Shown here: positions 1 to 8,171 of the stretch, in pieces
Layout: each line of letters starts with the position of its first letter
Numbering within the stretch: the stretch's first letter is position 1
Assembly (NCBI GenBank): GCA_963813315.1
Contig: CAWEYO010000025.1
Location: 246,323-310,322, forward strand
DNA from: CAWEYO01 sp963813315
GTDB lineage: Bacteria > Pseudomonadota > Alphaproteobacteria > Rhizobiales > Rhizobiaceae
Direction: 5' to 3'
DNA length: 64,000 bases
Position numbers and translations under genes: made by a program
Notes under the pieces: generated by a model
What the model was told of the DNA's origin: nothing
The model's database searches: none
The model's input: only the letters and a program-made list of their open reading frames with translations

Positions 1-99
1 GTGTTCAGGCTGGCGGATCAGGCCAATGTTCTGGACAAGCCGGAATTGGCCGTGGCCCGAATGCAATCGCTCCTTGCCATCGGCGGGGTCGATCAGTGA
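1..99 (+). CDS. C-terminal end of an unidentified protein (cut by window edge)
   Basis: Frame 1 is open from the first base to a TGA at 97-99 and gives 33 residues that end in LLAIGGVDQ. The start lies outside the window. Codon choice looks like the neighbours (many G/C third positions), and the next gene on the minus strand converges with its stop codon 32 bases further on, which fits a real gene end. The peptide is too short to assign a family. It could also be a chance open frame. Confidence 0.45.
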   Translation: MFRLADQANVLDKPELAVARMQSLLAIGGVDQ

Positions 100-131
100 A
101 TGCCGCCTGTTGCCTCATGTCGCCAGCGAAT

Positions 132-1316
132 TCAGGTTTCCGCTTCGAGCGCGGCAGGTCGGCGAGGTAAAAGGAAAACGATAGCGACCGAAAACAAGGA
201 CGCCACGAGGAACAGTGTCGAGAGTTCCACACTGCCGATCGCCAGTCCTACGAGAGCCGGGCCTACGAATTGCCCCGCCGAGAGGAGGAGGAATGTGGTT
301 CCGAAGCCCACCGTCGGAGTGTCCTCAAAGAGCTCGAGGCTCCACATTCCAAGCGTGGCCGCCGTGAAGACGAAGAAAGAGCCGAAAATCAGACCTGAGC
401 CGATCACCGGCACCGCAGTGTGAGCAAGGGCAATCATTGCGGTGGCAAAGGCAATTCCGATCTGGAAAACGCTCAACGCGCGGATGACGCCGAGTCTCTC
501 GACAATGGCCCCGGCGAATACTCCTGAAAACCCCGCCAGACCCACAAATGTCCAGAAAATCTGTCCGAACATTGTTGCCTCGATCATGCTTCCGGCGAAC
601 TCTATTTTTTCCAAGGCGTTGCCGTTGGTAACAAGGTCGACCGAGAACGCCCAATAGATTGACGTCGCGATCCCGGTCAGGAAAGCGACAAGGAACAGCC
701 GGCCTCTTTCCCCGGCTATCAAGCTCGTCAATTTCAGCTTTCGGAAATTCGAGGCAGTCCTGGTCTGCACGGCTGGAACGACCGAGACACACCACGCTGT
801 GGAAACCAAACCGAAGAGCGCGAACAAGCCCCAGGCAACGCGCCAGGATCCCCCCAGCAACACCGCCACCGGGCCGCTCAGCATGACCCCCAGACTGGTT
901 CCGGAATTTATGATGGAATAGATTCCCTTTTGGCGTTCCGGTCTGACCAGGGAGACGATCAACTCCGAAAAGGGCGTATAGGCAAGACCGGGGCTGACGC
1001 CGGCAAGCGTTACACCGAAGACGAGCATCCAGGGCGTGTCGGCCGATGCGATGATCGCCATCCCGATAGCTGCAGCCAGCCCGCCCAGCAGGATCGACGT
1101 GCGCGGGCTGATCCGGCTGGACAGGAGTATTACCGCAACGGTGGTGAGAAAATAGCTCGCGTAGGAGCAGGCTGCAGTAAAGGCGAGCAGCGAGTCGCTC
1201 AGTCCGAACGCGTCACGGAAAACGGGGATGAAGAGCCCATAGGCATAACGAGCCAGGCCGTAGCTCGTCGCGACGATACAAACGCCCGGTCCAACAAGTT
1301 TAAAGTCGAGTTGCAT
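132..1316 (-). CDS. MFS transporter (about 12 membrane segments)
   Basis: The 394-residue product is almost entirely hydrophobic helices with short polar loops and has the length of a 12-helix major facilitator. Short charged loops such as RPERQKG follow helix 4, as is usual for this superfamily. It is probably an inner-membrane drug, metabolite or natural-product exporter. The start overlaps the end of the upstream methyltransferase-like gene by 17 bases, so the two are translationally coupled and may make and export one small molecule. The substrate cannot be read from the sequence. No good ribosome-binding site is seen before the ATG, which fits coupling. Confidence 0.8.
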   Translation of the reverse strand: MQLDFKLVGPGVCIVATSYGLARYAYGLFIPVFRDAFGLSDSLLAFTAACSYASYFLTTVAVILLSSRISPRTSILLGGLAAAIGMAIIASADTPWMLVFGVTLAGVSPGLAYTPFSELIVSLVRPERQKGIYSIINSGTSLGVMLSGPVAVLLGGSWRVAWGLFALFGLVSTAWCVSVVPAVQTRTASNFRKLKLTSLIAGERGRLFLVAFLTGIATSIYWAFSVDLVTNGNALEKIEFAGSMIEATMFGQIFWTFVGLAGFSGVFAGAIVERLGVIRALSVFQIGIAFATAMIALAHTAVPVIGSGLIFGSFFVFTAATLGMWSLELFEDTPTVGFGTTFLLLSAGQFVGPALVGLAIGSVELSTLFLVASLFSVAIVFLLPRRPAALEAET

Positions 1317-2418
1317 AGGAAGGCGCCTGCGAATGCGACGATTGAGTCGGTGTCAGAAGTTGGAAGGCAACGCTTCCGTCACCTGTTACGAAGCTTGAGA
1401 CGATCTCAAATCCGAACGCGGAGCGCACCTTCTTGAGTTGTGAAAAGGAGTACTTGAGACAGTAGTTGCTGATCATGATGTCGCCGGAAGCCTCGGGGGA
1501 ATTCAGCAGTTTCTCCATTGCGACGGCGCATTTCACTCGACCGATTTCACTAATGTTTATCGGAAGGAGAACTGTGCCATATTCTGAGGCCACATCTCCA
1601 AACATGCGTTTCCGGAACGCCCGAGAAACGTCGCGCCAGAGAGGATGATGAGAGAACTCGAAAATGGGATAGTGATTGGTTTCCGGCAGAATTTGCAATT
1701 CCGACGCCAAGAGGTCGCCGGGGCGGAGAAGTCGATTGTATAAGGCATGAATTGATTTCGGGTGCTCGTTTCCTTCCTGGGATCCCAGCGATGTGAGAAG
1801 AATGACGCCGTCCCCAAGCTCCCCAACCGTCTGCCCGATGACATCAGAAAGCTGCAAATGGTGGTAGTCGCGAGCCAAATAGTAAAAATTTTCCGCTCCA
1901 ACGATTACGCCAATTTCTTTCTCCATTGCTAACCTTGATGCAGTGTTGATGTCGATTCCAATATAAGTCACCCGGCAAGATGCCTTGGTCAGTCCCTCGA
2001 TAATAACTGAAGTCTTTACAGGCTCCGGTCCAAGTTCGATGTACGTGACTGTGCGCCGCCCTACTTGCTTGAACAGCTCGGATATCATTCCATCAAGGCA
2101 CTCTCTAAAGGAAAGACCGAGACAATCGTGGTTTCGGCACAGACCATTCGACGTGACTCCGACACTGTTAATTTCACGCAACCGCTCAAAGATTCTTATT
2201 GCGTGCTCTTCAGACGGCGAATTTGAAGCATACTTCTCGGAGTTTGTGAAAGCGATAACCCTGCTTTTCTCGATACCGAGCTGAGTCACTAAAGAGCTAT
2301 GTACTTCATCTAACAAATCATGCGACAATGTTTGACTCCCCAATACGATTGTCTCTGGCGGTACAGCAATATTGATTTTGCTACTAGGGGAGTTAGCGAT
2401 GAAACGACCACACGTCAA
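1300..2418 (-). CDS. SAM-dependent methyltransferase, EgtD-like (histidine-specific MT family) candidate
   Basis: The 372-residue product has a Rossmann methyltransferase core. YIELGPEPVK at about residue 124 resembles motif I, YIGIDINTAS at about 152 resembles motif II with its acidic ribose-binding residue, and LLRPGDLLASEL resembles the segment after motif IV. This arrangement is like the EgtD family, which trimethylates histidine or related amino acids, but identity looks low and the substrate is unknown. The listed start is a TTG and is uncertain. By eye the gene is clearly richer in A+T than its neighbours, which suggests horizontal acquisition. It is coupled to the downstream MFS transporter. 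Confidence 0.55.
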   Translation of the reverse strand: MTCGRFIANSPSSKINIAVPPETIVLGSQTLSHDLLDEVHSSLVTQLGIEKSRVIAFTNSEKYASNSPSEEHAIRIFERLREINSVGVTSNGLCRNHDCLGLSFRECLDGMISELFKQVGRRTVTYIELGPEPVKTSVIIEGLTKASCRVTYIGIDINTASRLAMEKEIGVIVGAENFYYLARDYHHLQLSDVIGQTVGELGDGVILLTSLGSQEGNEHPKSIHALYNRLLRPGDLLASELQILPETNHYPIFEFSHHPLWRDVSRAFRKRMFGDVASEYGTVLLPINISEIGRVKCAVAMEKLLNSPEASGDIMISNYCLKYSFSQLKKVRSAFGFEIVSSFVTGDGSVAFQLLTPTQSSHSQAPSYATRL

Positions 2419-2504
2419 GATTGAAGAACGATCTTGTGGGGACCAAGGCAGCCCTCTTTAACCCGAGAAACCTTCCGCACCGCTGCCCGCAACCATCCAT
2501 CTAG

Positions 2505-2531
2505 AAAAAGGGGCCGCGACGGCCCCTTTTT
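2505..2531. terminator. Rho-independent terminator for the cox operon
   Basis: A perfect 11-bp stem (AAAAAGGGGCC pairing with GGCCCCTTTTT) has a 5-base GCGAC loop. It sits 22 bases past the coxM stop, between it and the start of the methyltransferase-like gene. Flanking A and T runs let it work in both directions. On the minus strand it ends in five T. Confidence 0.85.
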
Positions 2532-2552
2532 GGTAGGCGAGGATGTAGTGGA

Positions 2553-3350
2553 TCAGGCGTTCGCGGCGTTAACCGCGCGCTTTGCCATGACCACGACGAG
2601 GTTCGCCCGGTATTCGGGCGAAGCGTGGAGGTCGCCCATCATCGTGTCCGCGGCCAGCTTGACACCCTCGATCGAGGAAGCGTCGAATTTCTTCCCCAGA
2701 GCCGCCTCGATCTCCCTGGAGCGGAAGACACCGTTGTCACCCGCCCCGGTTACCGCGACACGTACGCCATCCTTGCCCTTGGCAGCGAACACACCGGCCA
2801 TTGCGTAACGGGAGGCCGGGTTCGGGAACTTGGCGTAGCCGGATTTCGCGGGCGCAGTGAAGGAAACCGCAGTGATGATCTCGCCATCCTTTAGCGAGGT
2901 CTCGAAGAGCCCGGTGAAGAATTTCGCCGCTGGGATCTGACGCTTGTTTGTCACGATCGTCCCATCGAGAGCCAGCACCGCGGCGGGATAGTCAGCCGCC
3001 GGATCGTTGTTGGCAATCGAGCCGCCGATGGTGCCCTTGTTGCGCACATGCGGGTCGCCGATCTGGCTGGCGAGGTGGCAGAGAGCGGGACAAACCTTCT
3101 TCAACTTTTCGTTCGTGGCGACGTCATGATGCGTGGTGGCGGCGCCGATCGTCACCTTCTTGCCGGATACGGTGACCCCAATCAGCGCGGCAATCCTGCT
3201 GATGTCGACCAAGTCGGAAGGCGCGGCCAGCCTTGTCTTCATGGCCGGGATCAGTGTCATGCCGCCCGACAGGAACTTGGCGTCGCCCTGCTTGGCCAGC
3301 TTGAGAGCATCAGCAACGGAAGTAGCCCTGTGGTAGTTGACTGAGTACAT
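2553..3350 (-). CDS. coxM: CO dehydrogenase-type medium subunit (FAD)
   Basis: The 265-residue FAD subunit of a molybdenum hydroxylase passes electrons from the iron-sulfur subunit to FAD and then to an acceptor. FLSGGMTLIPAMKTR near residue 26 and GTIGGSIANNDPAADYP near 106 are the two FAD pyrophosphate-binding segments of the CoxM/CutM family. Full family length. The start is set by AAGGAG seven bases before the ATG. It is the last gene of coxS-coxL-coxM, 131 bases after coxL, and is followed by a strong terminator. No cox assembly genes (coxD, E, F or G) are visible in the window. Confidence 0.9.
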   Translation of the reverse strand: MYSVNYHRATSVADALKLAKQGDAKFLSGGMTLIPAMKTRLAAPSDLVDISRIAALIGVTVSGKKVTIGAATTHHDVATNEKLKKVCPALCHLASQIGDPHVRNKGTIGGSIANNDPAADYPAAVLALDGTIVTNKRQIPAAKFFTGLFETSLKDGEIITAVSFTAPAKSGYAKFPNPASRYAMAGVFAAKGKDGVRVAVTGAGDNGVFRSREIEAALGKKFDASSIEGVKLAADTMMGDLHASPEYRANLVVVMAKRAVNAANA

Positions 3351-3383
3351 GTTTGTCTCCTTCGAAGGAGTGGATGGCCAGTA

Positions 3384-3476
3384 TTTAGTCAGTAGTCAGT
3401 AGTTAGTGTAGTAGTTAGTAGTTATTAGTGAGGTATCACTGGATATTTCTCTACTCACTACTCACTACTCACTACT
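3384..3476. repeat. Heptamer array in the coxL-coxM spacer (inverted arrangement)
   Basis: The right half holds consecutive 7-base CACTACT units. The left half holds degenerate AGTAGTC/AGTAGTT units in the opposite sense, so the spacer can fold on itself. It is not coding. A similar array lies in the coxS-coxL spacer. Confidence 0.75.
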
Positions 3477-3481
3477 TTCGT

Positions 3482-5830
3482 TCAATTCGTCGCCCTCAAC
3501 GCCGCCCAGACCTTCTGCGGCGTCGCCGGCATTGTCAGATTGTTGTTGTCGATCGCATCGGTGATGGCGTTGATGACAGCAGGAGGCGAGCCGATCGCGC
3601 CAGCCTCACCGCAACCCTTGATGCCGAGTGGATTGCCGGGGCATGGCGTGTTGGACGTCGACACCTGGAACGACGGCAGGTCGGAAGCTCGCGGCATGGT
3701 GTAGTCCATATAGCTCGCCGTCAGGAGCTGCCCGTTGGCCGGGTCATAGTGAGCTGCTTCGAGCAGCGCCTGTCCGACACCCTGAGCGATGCCTCCATGG
3801 ACCTGACCCTCGACGATCATCGGATTGATGATATTGCCGAAATCATCGGCGGCCACGAACTGGAGGATGCCCGTCTGGCCGGTCTCCGGATCGACTTCGA
3901 CCTCACAGATATAGCAGCCGGCAGGGAAGGTGAAGTTAGTCGGATCGTAGAAGGCGGTCTCCTTCAGCCCTGGTTCCATGCCCGAAGGCAAGTTGTGCCC
4001 GGTATAGGCGGCAAGCGCCATCTGGAACCACGGCACGTTCTTGTCCGTACCAGTAACCTTGAGCGCACCGTTCTCGATGACGATGTCTCCTTCATCGGCT
4101 TCCATCAGGTGCGCGGCGATCTTTTTCGCCTTGGCCTCGACCCTGTCGAGCGCTCGGGCTATCGCCGAAAGCCCGACTGCACCCGAACGCGAGCCATAGG
4201 TGCCCATGCCCATCTGCACCTTGTCGGTATCTCCATGGACAATCGACACGCTTTCGATCGGCACGCCAAACCGATCGGCCACGACTTGCGCGAATGTCGT
4301 CTCGTGCCCCTGCCCGTGACTGTGCGACCCGGTGAGCACCTCAATGGTGCCGACGGCATTGACCCTGACCTCGGCGGATTCCCACAAACCGACACCGGCG
4401 CCAAGCGAACCCACGGCCGCCGACGGCGCGATGCCGCACGCCTCGATATAGCAGCTCATGCCGATGCCGCGCAGTTTGCCCCGCTTGGCCGCTTCGGCCT
4501 TGCGCTTGCCAAATCCGGCATAGTCGGCCGCCTTCATTGCCGCGTCGAGCGAAGCGGCATAGTCGCCCGCGTCATAGCACATGATGACAGGCGTCTGATG
4601 CGGGAAGTTCGTGATGAAGTTCTTGCGCCTGAGCTCGGCGGGACTGACGCCCAGTTCGCGCGCGGCAGTCTCCATCGTCCGCTCCACCAGAAACGTCGCC
4701 TCCGGCCGTCCTGCCCCACGGTAGGCGTCGACGGGAGACGTATTGGTATATACAGCGCGCACATTGGCGTGGATCGCCGGTATATCGTACTGCCCAGACA
4801 ACAGAGTGGCATAAAGGTAAGTGGGCACCGCGGACGAAAAGAGGGACATGTAGGCGCCGAAATTGGCGATCGTGTCCACTTTCAGCGCGGTTATCCGGTT
4901 GTCCTTGTCGAAGGCCATTTCGACGGTCGAGTGATGGTCGCGGCCATGCGCGTCGGTAAGAAAACTCTCAGTCCGGTCGGCCACCCATTTTACGGGAACG
5001 CCCGTCTTTTTCGACGCCCAAAGGCAGACGATCTCCTCGGGGTAGATGAATATCTTCGAACCGAAGCCGCCGCCGACGTCGGGCGCGATGACACGGAGCT
5101 TGTTCTCCGGCGCGACATTGTAGAACGCGCTCATCACGAGGCGCGCAAGATGCGGATTCTGGGAGGTCGTCCAGCAAGTGTAGTGGTCTTCCCCCTTGTC
5201 GTAATGGCCAAGCGAGGCGCGGGGCTCCATCGCGTTCGGCACTAGCCGATTGTTGACAATGGTCATGCGGGTTACGTGCGCCGCCTCTGCAAGCGCGGCG
5301 TCGACCGCCTTGGCATCGCCTATCTCCCAGTCGTAGATCAGATTGCCTTCAGCTTCAGGATGAAGCTGCGGCGCGCCTTTCTCCAACGCCTTGGCAGCGT
5401 CGGTGACCGGCTTTCTTTCCTTGTACGCCACCTCGACGGCCTCCGCGGCATCGCGCGCCTGGCTCTTGGTGTCCGCCACGACGATCGCCACAGCATCCCC
5501 GACATAGCGAACGCGGTCGACGGCGAGCGGTGACCACGCGCCCATTTTCATCGGCGAGCCATCCTTCGAATGGATCATCCATCCACAGATCAGGTTTCCG
5601 ATGCCGTCAGCCTTGAGTTCGCGGCCGGTCAGGACACCGATCACGCCAGGCATTGCCTGGGCCTTCTTGACGTCGATCTTCTTGACGTCGGCATGCGCAT
5701 ACGGGCTGCGGACGAACGCCGCGTGTTTCATGCCCGGCACCACCATGTCGTCGACAAAGCGCCCCGCCCCCGTAACGAACCGCCTGTCTTCCTTACGGGC
5801 AACCCGCGCCCCGATCCCTTCAACGCCCAT
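3482..5830 (-). CDS. coxL: CO dehydrogenase-type large subunit, form II (Mo-MCD)
   Basis: The 782-residue catalytic subunit of the xanthine oxidase family binds molybdopterin cytosine dinucleotide. The active-site loop reads AYRGAGR at residues 369-375. That marks form II (putative CODH, or another aldehyde/purine-type hydroxylase) and not form I, which has AYxCSFR. The catalytic Glu is in GCGEAGAIG at about 742. The segments GGGFGSK and GSHSHGQGHET are typical Mo-cofactor contacts. The start at 5830 is preferred over the upstream GTG at 5845 because GGAGG lies inside that extension, at the right distance from the ATG. CO as substrate is unproven for form II enzymes. Confidence 0.9.
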   Translation of the reverse strand: MGVEGIGARVARKEDRRFVTGAGRFVDDMVVPGMKHAAFVRSPYAHADVKKIDVKKAQAMPGVIGVLTGRELKADGIGNLICGWMIHSKDGSPMKMGAWSPLAVDRVRYVGDAVAIVVADTKSQARDAAEAVEVAYKERKPVTDAAKALEKGAPQLHPEAEGNLIYDWEIGDAKAVDAALAEAAHVTRMTIVNNRLVPNAMEPRASLGHYDKGEDHYTCWTTSQNPHLARLVMSAFYNVAPENKLRVIAPDVGGGFGSKIFIYPEEIVCLWASKKTGVPVKWVADRTESFLTDAHGRDHHSTVEMAFDKDNRITALKVDTIANFGAYMSLFSSAVPTYLYATLLSGQYDIPAIHANVRAVYTNTSPVDAYRGAGRPEATFLVERTMETAARELGVSPAELRRKNFITNFPHQTPVIMCYDAGDYAASLDAAMKAADYAGFGKRKAEAAKRGKLRGIGMSCYIEACGIAPSAAVGSLGAGVGLWESAEVRVNAVGTIEVLTGSHSHGQGHETTFAQVVADRFGVPIESVSIVHGDTDKVQMGMGTYGSRSGAVGLSAIARALDRVEAKAKKIAAHLMEADEGDIVIENGALKVTGTDKNVPWFQMALAAYTGHNLPSGMEPGLKETAFYDPTNFTFPAGCYICEVEVDPETGQTGILQFVAADDFGNIINPMIVEGQVHGGIAQGVGQALLEAAHYDPANGQLLTASYMDYTMPRASDLPSFQVSTSNTPCPGNPLGIKGCGEAGAIGSPPAVINAITDAIDNNNLTMPATPQKVWAALRATN

Positions 5831-5858
5831 CGAATTTTCCTCCACTTCAGAAGTGCGT

Positions 5859-6002
5859 CGTGTGAATAGTGAATTGTGACAAAAACTAAAGTTAACTATT
5901 CAACTATGCATAGTATCTATTTTTCACTACCATAAATATCCAAACCATTCACTACTCACTACTCACTACTCACTACTCACTATTCACCATTCACTACTTC
6001 GA
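5859..6002. repeat. Heptamer array in the coxS-coxL spacer
   Basis: About five tandem CACTACT/CACTATT units occupy 5950-6000. Opposite-sense GTGAATAGTGAA units lie near 5870, next to coxL. The segment between is A+T-rich. The same heptamer recurs in the coxL-coxM spacer, so these look like one repeat family inserted twice in one operon. Confidence 0.75.
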
Positions 6003-6017
6003 CCATTCACCAAATTC

Positions 6018-6533
6018 TCAAGCCGCTTTCCTTGTCTTGCCATTGGCCTTCGTCCTGGCGGCCCCCTTCGTCATCGTCTTCGACGCGGCGAGGATCGCCT
6101 TCACGACGTTATGGTAGCCGGTGCAGCGGCAGATATTGCCTTCGAGCTCTTCGCGGACGGTTGCCTCGTCCAGCCCCTCCGGGTGGCGGCGGATCATTTC
6201 AGTCGCCGCCATAATCATGCCGGGCGTACAGAAACCGCATTGAAGGCCATGATGTTCCTTGAACGCGGCCTGAACGGGATGCAGTTCCGCTCCATCGGCG
6301 AGCCCTTCGATGGTCACCACCGTGGAGCCCGACGCCTGCGCTGCAAGCATCGTGCAGGACTTTACTGCCCTGCCGTCGACATGGACGACACAGGCGCCGC
6401 ATTGTGACGTGTCGCAGCCGACATGCGTGCCGGTCAGGCCCAGATGCTCTCTGAGGAAATGAACCAGCAAGGTCCGATCCTCGACGGAGCCGCGCACGCT
6501 TCGCCCGTTCACCACCAACGATACTTCAGACAT
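6018..6533 (-). CDS. coxS: CO dehydrogenase-type small subunit (two 2Fe-2S)
   Basis: The 171-residue iron-sulfur subunit has a plant-type ferredoxin site (CDTSQCGAC with a later Cys in KSCTML) and a helical domain with the second cluster (CGFCTPGM and CRCTGYH). These are all eight Cys ligands of the family. It relays electrons from the Mo site of CoxL to the FAD of CoxM. GGGAGGAG lies just before the ATG. It is the first gene of the cox operon. The extended basic tail (KTMTKGAARTKANGKTRKAA) is somewhat longer than in many homologues. Confidence 0.93.
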   Translation of the reverse strand: MSEVSLVVNGRSVRGSVEDRTLLVHFLREHLGLTGTHVGCDTSQCGACVVHVDGRAVKSCTMLAAQASGSTVVTIEGLADGAELHPVQAAFKEHHGLQCGFCTPGMIMAATEMIRRHPEGLDEATVREELEGNICRCTGYHNVVKAILAASKTMTKGAARTKANGKTRKAA

Positions 6534-7222
6534 GGTTCTCCTCCCACCATCTCCCGGCGAGACCGGCCGTCTCGCTGCCCTTTATCCGGGACCGTTCGCG
6601 GGCCACCGGGTGTCCCCAAGGACGCTCGGAATGTTGCCGGCCCCATCCGCGTCGAATTGCACTTTCTTCCGAACGCGCGCCGACTGCAAGATTGTAAAAG
6701 GCGAATTCTGCCTGCGAGCCGATGGCCGGATCGCACGCGCCAGAGAGGATGGACGGAAAAGCCATTGCCGACAATTAACGGTCACAGGCCTTGTTCAACC
6801 CGGCCGACTGGCGTCGTGTACGAATAGACAACTGTACTGATAGGCAACGGGTATAGGAATTGACAACGGGGCCGATGGCGTCCCGCCTGACGCGCTATCG
6901 ACCCCGTTGCATTGGCCGCTTGCCCCCCAAAAAGCATGCGGCTGAAGTCAAATCAGTGACGACGGCCACGACAAGGTGCAAATGCCAACTGGTAATACCA
7001 AATTTCACGGGATGGTCAATGGAAAACTGATAGAATCAAGACCAAACGAGCAGAAAGTACAGGATTGTTGCACTTCTTGTACGATCCTGCCAAATGCGTT
7101 AGAACTCGGAAAGCCTCTATTGGTCGAACCAGTTTTGAACTTTGGCCACTGTCTTGAGGAAAAAATGCGCGCCCGGCAGGGGATGCGCACATTTGCGAGG
7201 CGAACTCTGGGAGAGCAATGAC
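6534..7222. other. Divergent spacer between cox and sugar loci
   Basis: These 689 bases separate two divergent operons and should carry promoters for both. No convincing gene is present. The only structure I can support is the inverted repeat at 7060-7089. Confidence 0.6.
7060..7089. promoter_or_regulatory. Inverted repeat, possible operator for the sugar locus
   Basis: CAGGAT and ATCCTG flank an 18-base centre containing TTGCACTTCTTGTAC. It lies 134 bases before the isomerase start. GntR/FadR-type sites are often short palindromes with TTGT/ACAA halves, so the GntR encoded at 9344 is a candidate binder. A 6-base arm can also arise by chance. Confidence 0.3.
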
Positions 7223-8110
7223 ATGCATCTTTCGACGCACAACTGGATGCGCGCTGAACCATTGGAAAAGACCCTCTCGCGCATCAAAAAGCACGGCTAC
7301 GAAAGCATAGAGATTTCCGGCGAACCTGAGCAGTACGACACAAAGGAGACGCGCCGGCTTCTGAAGGAGTACGGCATTCGCTGTTGGGGTTCGGTGACGC
7401 TGACGCTCGGCGACCGCAACCTTGCCGCCAGGGACACCGGCCAGCGCGCGCGCTCGGTCGACTACGTCAAGAGCGTCATCACCATGGTGAACGAACTCGA
7501 GGGCGAGATCATTACGCTCGTACCGGTTACCGTCGGTAAGATTGCTCCGGAGGGGACCGAGGAGGAGGAATGGGGCTGGGTCGTAGAATCGGTGAAGGAA
7601 TGCTACGAACATGCCAAGAGGAAGGGCGTCAGAATTGCACTGGAGCCGCTCAACCGTTTCGAGACCTATTTGTTCAACAAATCCTCGCAAGTTGTGCGTC
7701 TTGCTGAAGAAATCGCCCCGGACTGCGGCGTCTGCCTCGACGCTTTCCACCTCAATATCGAGGAGGCGGACATGTTCGAGGCGATCCGCCATGCCGGACC
7801 GCGGCTTTACGATTTCCACGTCGCCGACAACAATCGCATGGCGGCAGGTCAGGGCGCGCTGGACTGGAAGAGAATCGTCGCCACCCTTAGGGAGATCGGG
7901 TACGACGGCGCGCTGACCAACGAATTCGTCGCTCCGATCGACCGGACGCCGGCCAACAAATATCCGAACCAGGTCGAGCGGAACCCCGTGGACATTTCAC
8001 CAGAGCAGTTAAAGTTCATCCAGGACCATGGTTCGAGCCTGCTCTCAGAGGAATTCTACGACGACCTGACGCGCGTGACGGCGGAAACCATTTTGCCGCT
8101 CATCAGATAG
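7223..8110 (+). CDS. Sugar phosphate isomerase/epimerase family protein (TIM barrel)
   Basis: The 295-residue product is of the xylose isomerase-like/AP endonuclease 2 fold. Candidate metal ligands follow the Glu-Asp-His-Glu pattern: ALEPLNRFE, CLDAFHLNIEE, DFHVADNN and TNEFV. These match D-psicose/D-tagatose 3-epimerase and related hydroxy-sugar isomerases. I use the ATG at 7223 and not an upstream ATG at 7142 because GGGAG sits about ten bases before it and MHLSTHNW looks like the start of a first beta strand. It heads a plus-strand cluster with a dehydratase, regulator and dehydrogenase. The exact sugar is not determinable. Confidence 0.82.
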   Translation: MHLSTHNWMRAEPLEKTLSRIKKHGYESIEISGEPEQYDTKETRRLLKEYGIRCWGSVTLTLGDRNLAARDTGQRARSVDYVKSVITMVNELEGEIITLVPVTVGKIAPEGTEEEEWGWVVESVKECYEHAKRKGVRIALEPLNRFETYLFNKSSQVVRLAEEIAPDCGVCLDAFHLNIEEADMFEAIRHAGPRLYDFHVADNNRMAAGQGALDWKRIVATLREIGYDGALTNEFVAPIDRTPANKYPNQVERNPVDISPEQLKFIQDHGSSLLSEEFYDDLTRVTAETILPLIR

Positions 8111-8171
8111 GCCGCGCCGCCCGGTCGGGACCATCGGCGCACTCTGACCGGAACGCCGGAAGAGCAGGAGG

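Noticed and set aside
3428..5245. 605-codon open frame on the plus strand
   Set aside because: It is antisense to coxL, rich in Arg, His and Asp, and mirrors the codon structure of the true gene. A GC-rich shadow.
5941..6000. Possible CRISPR-like array (short direct repeats)
   Set aside because: Units are 7 bases, contiguous and without spacers, and no cas genes are present.
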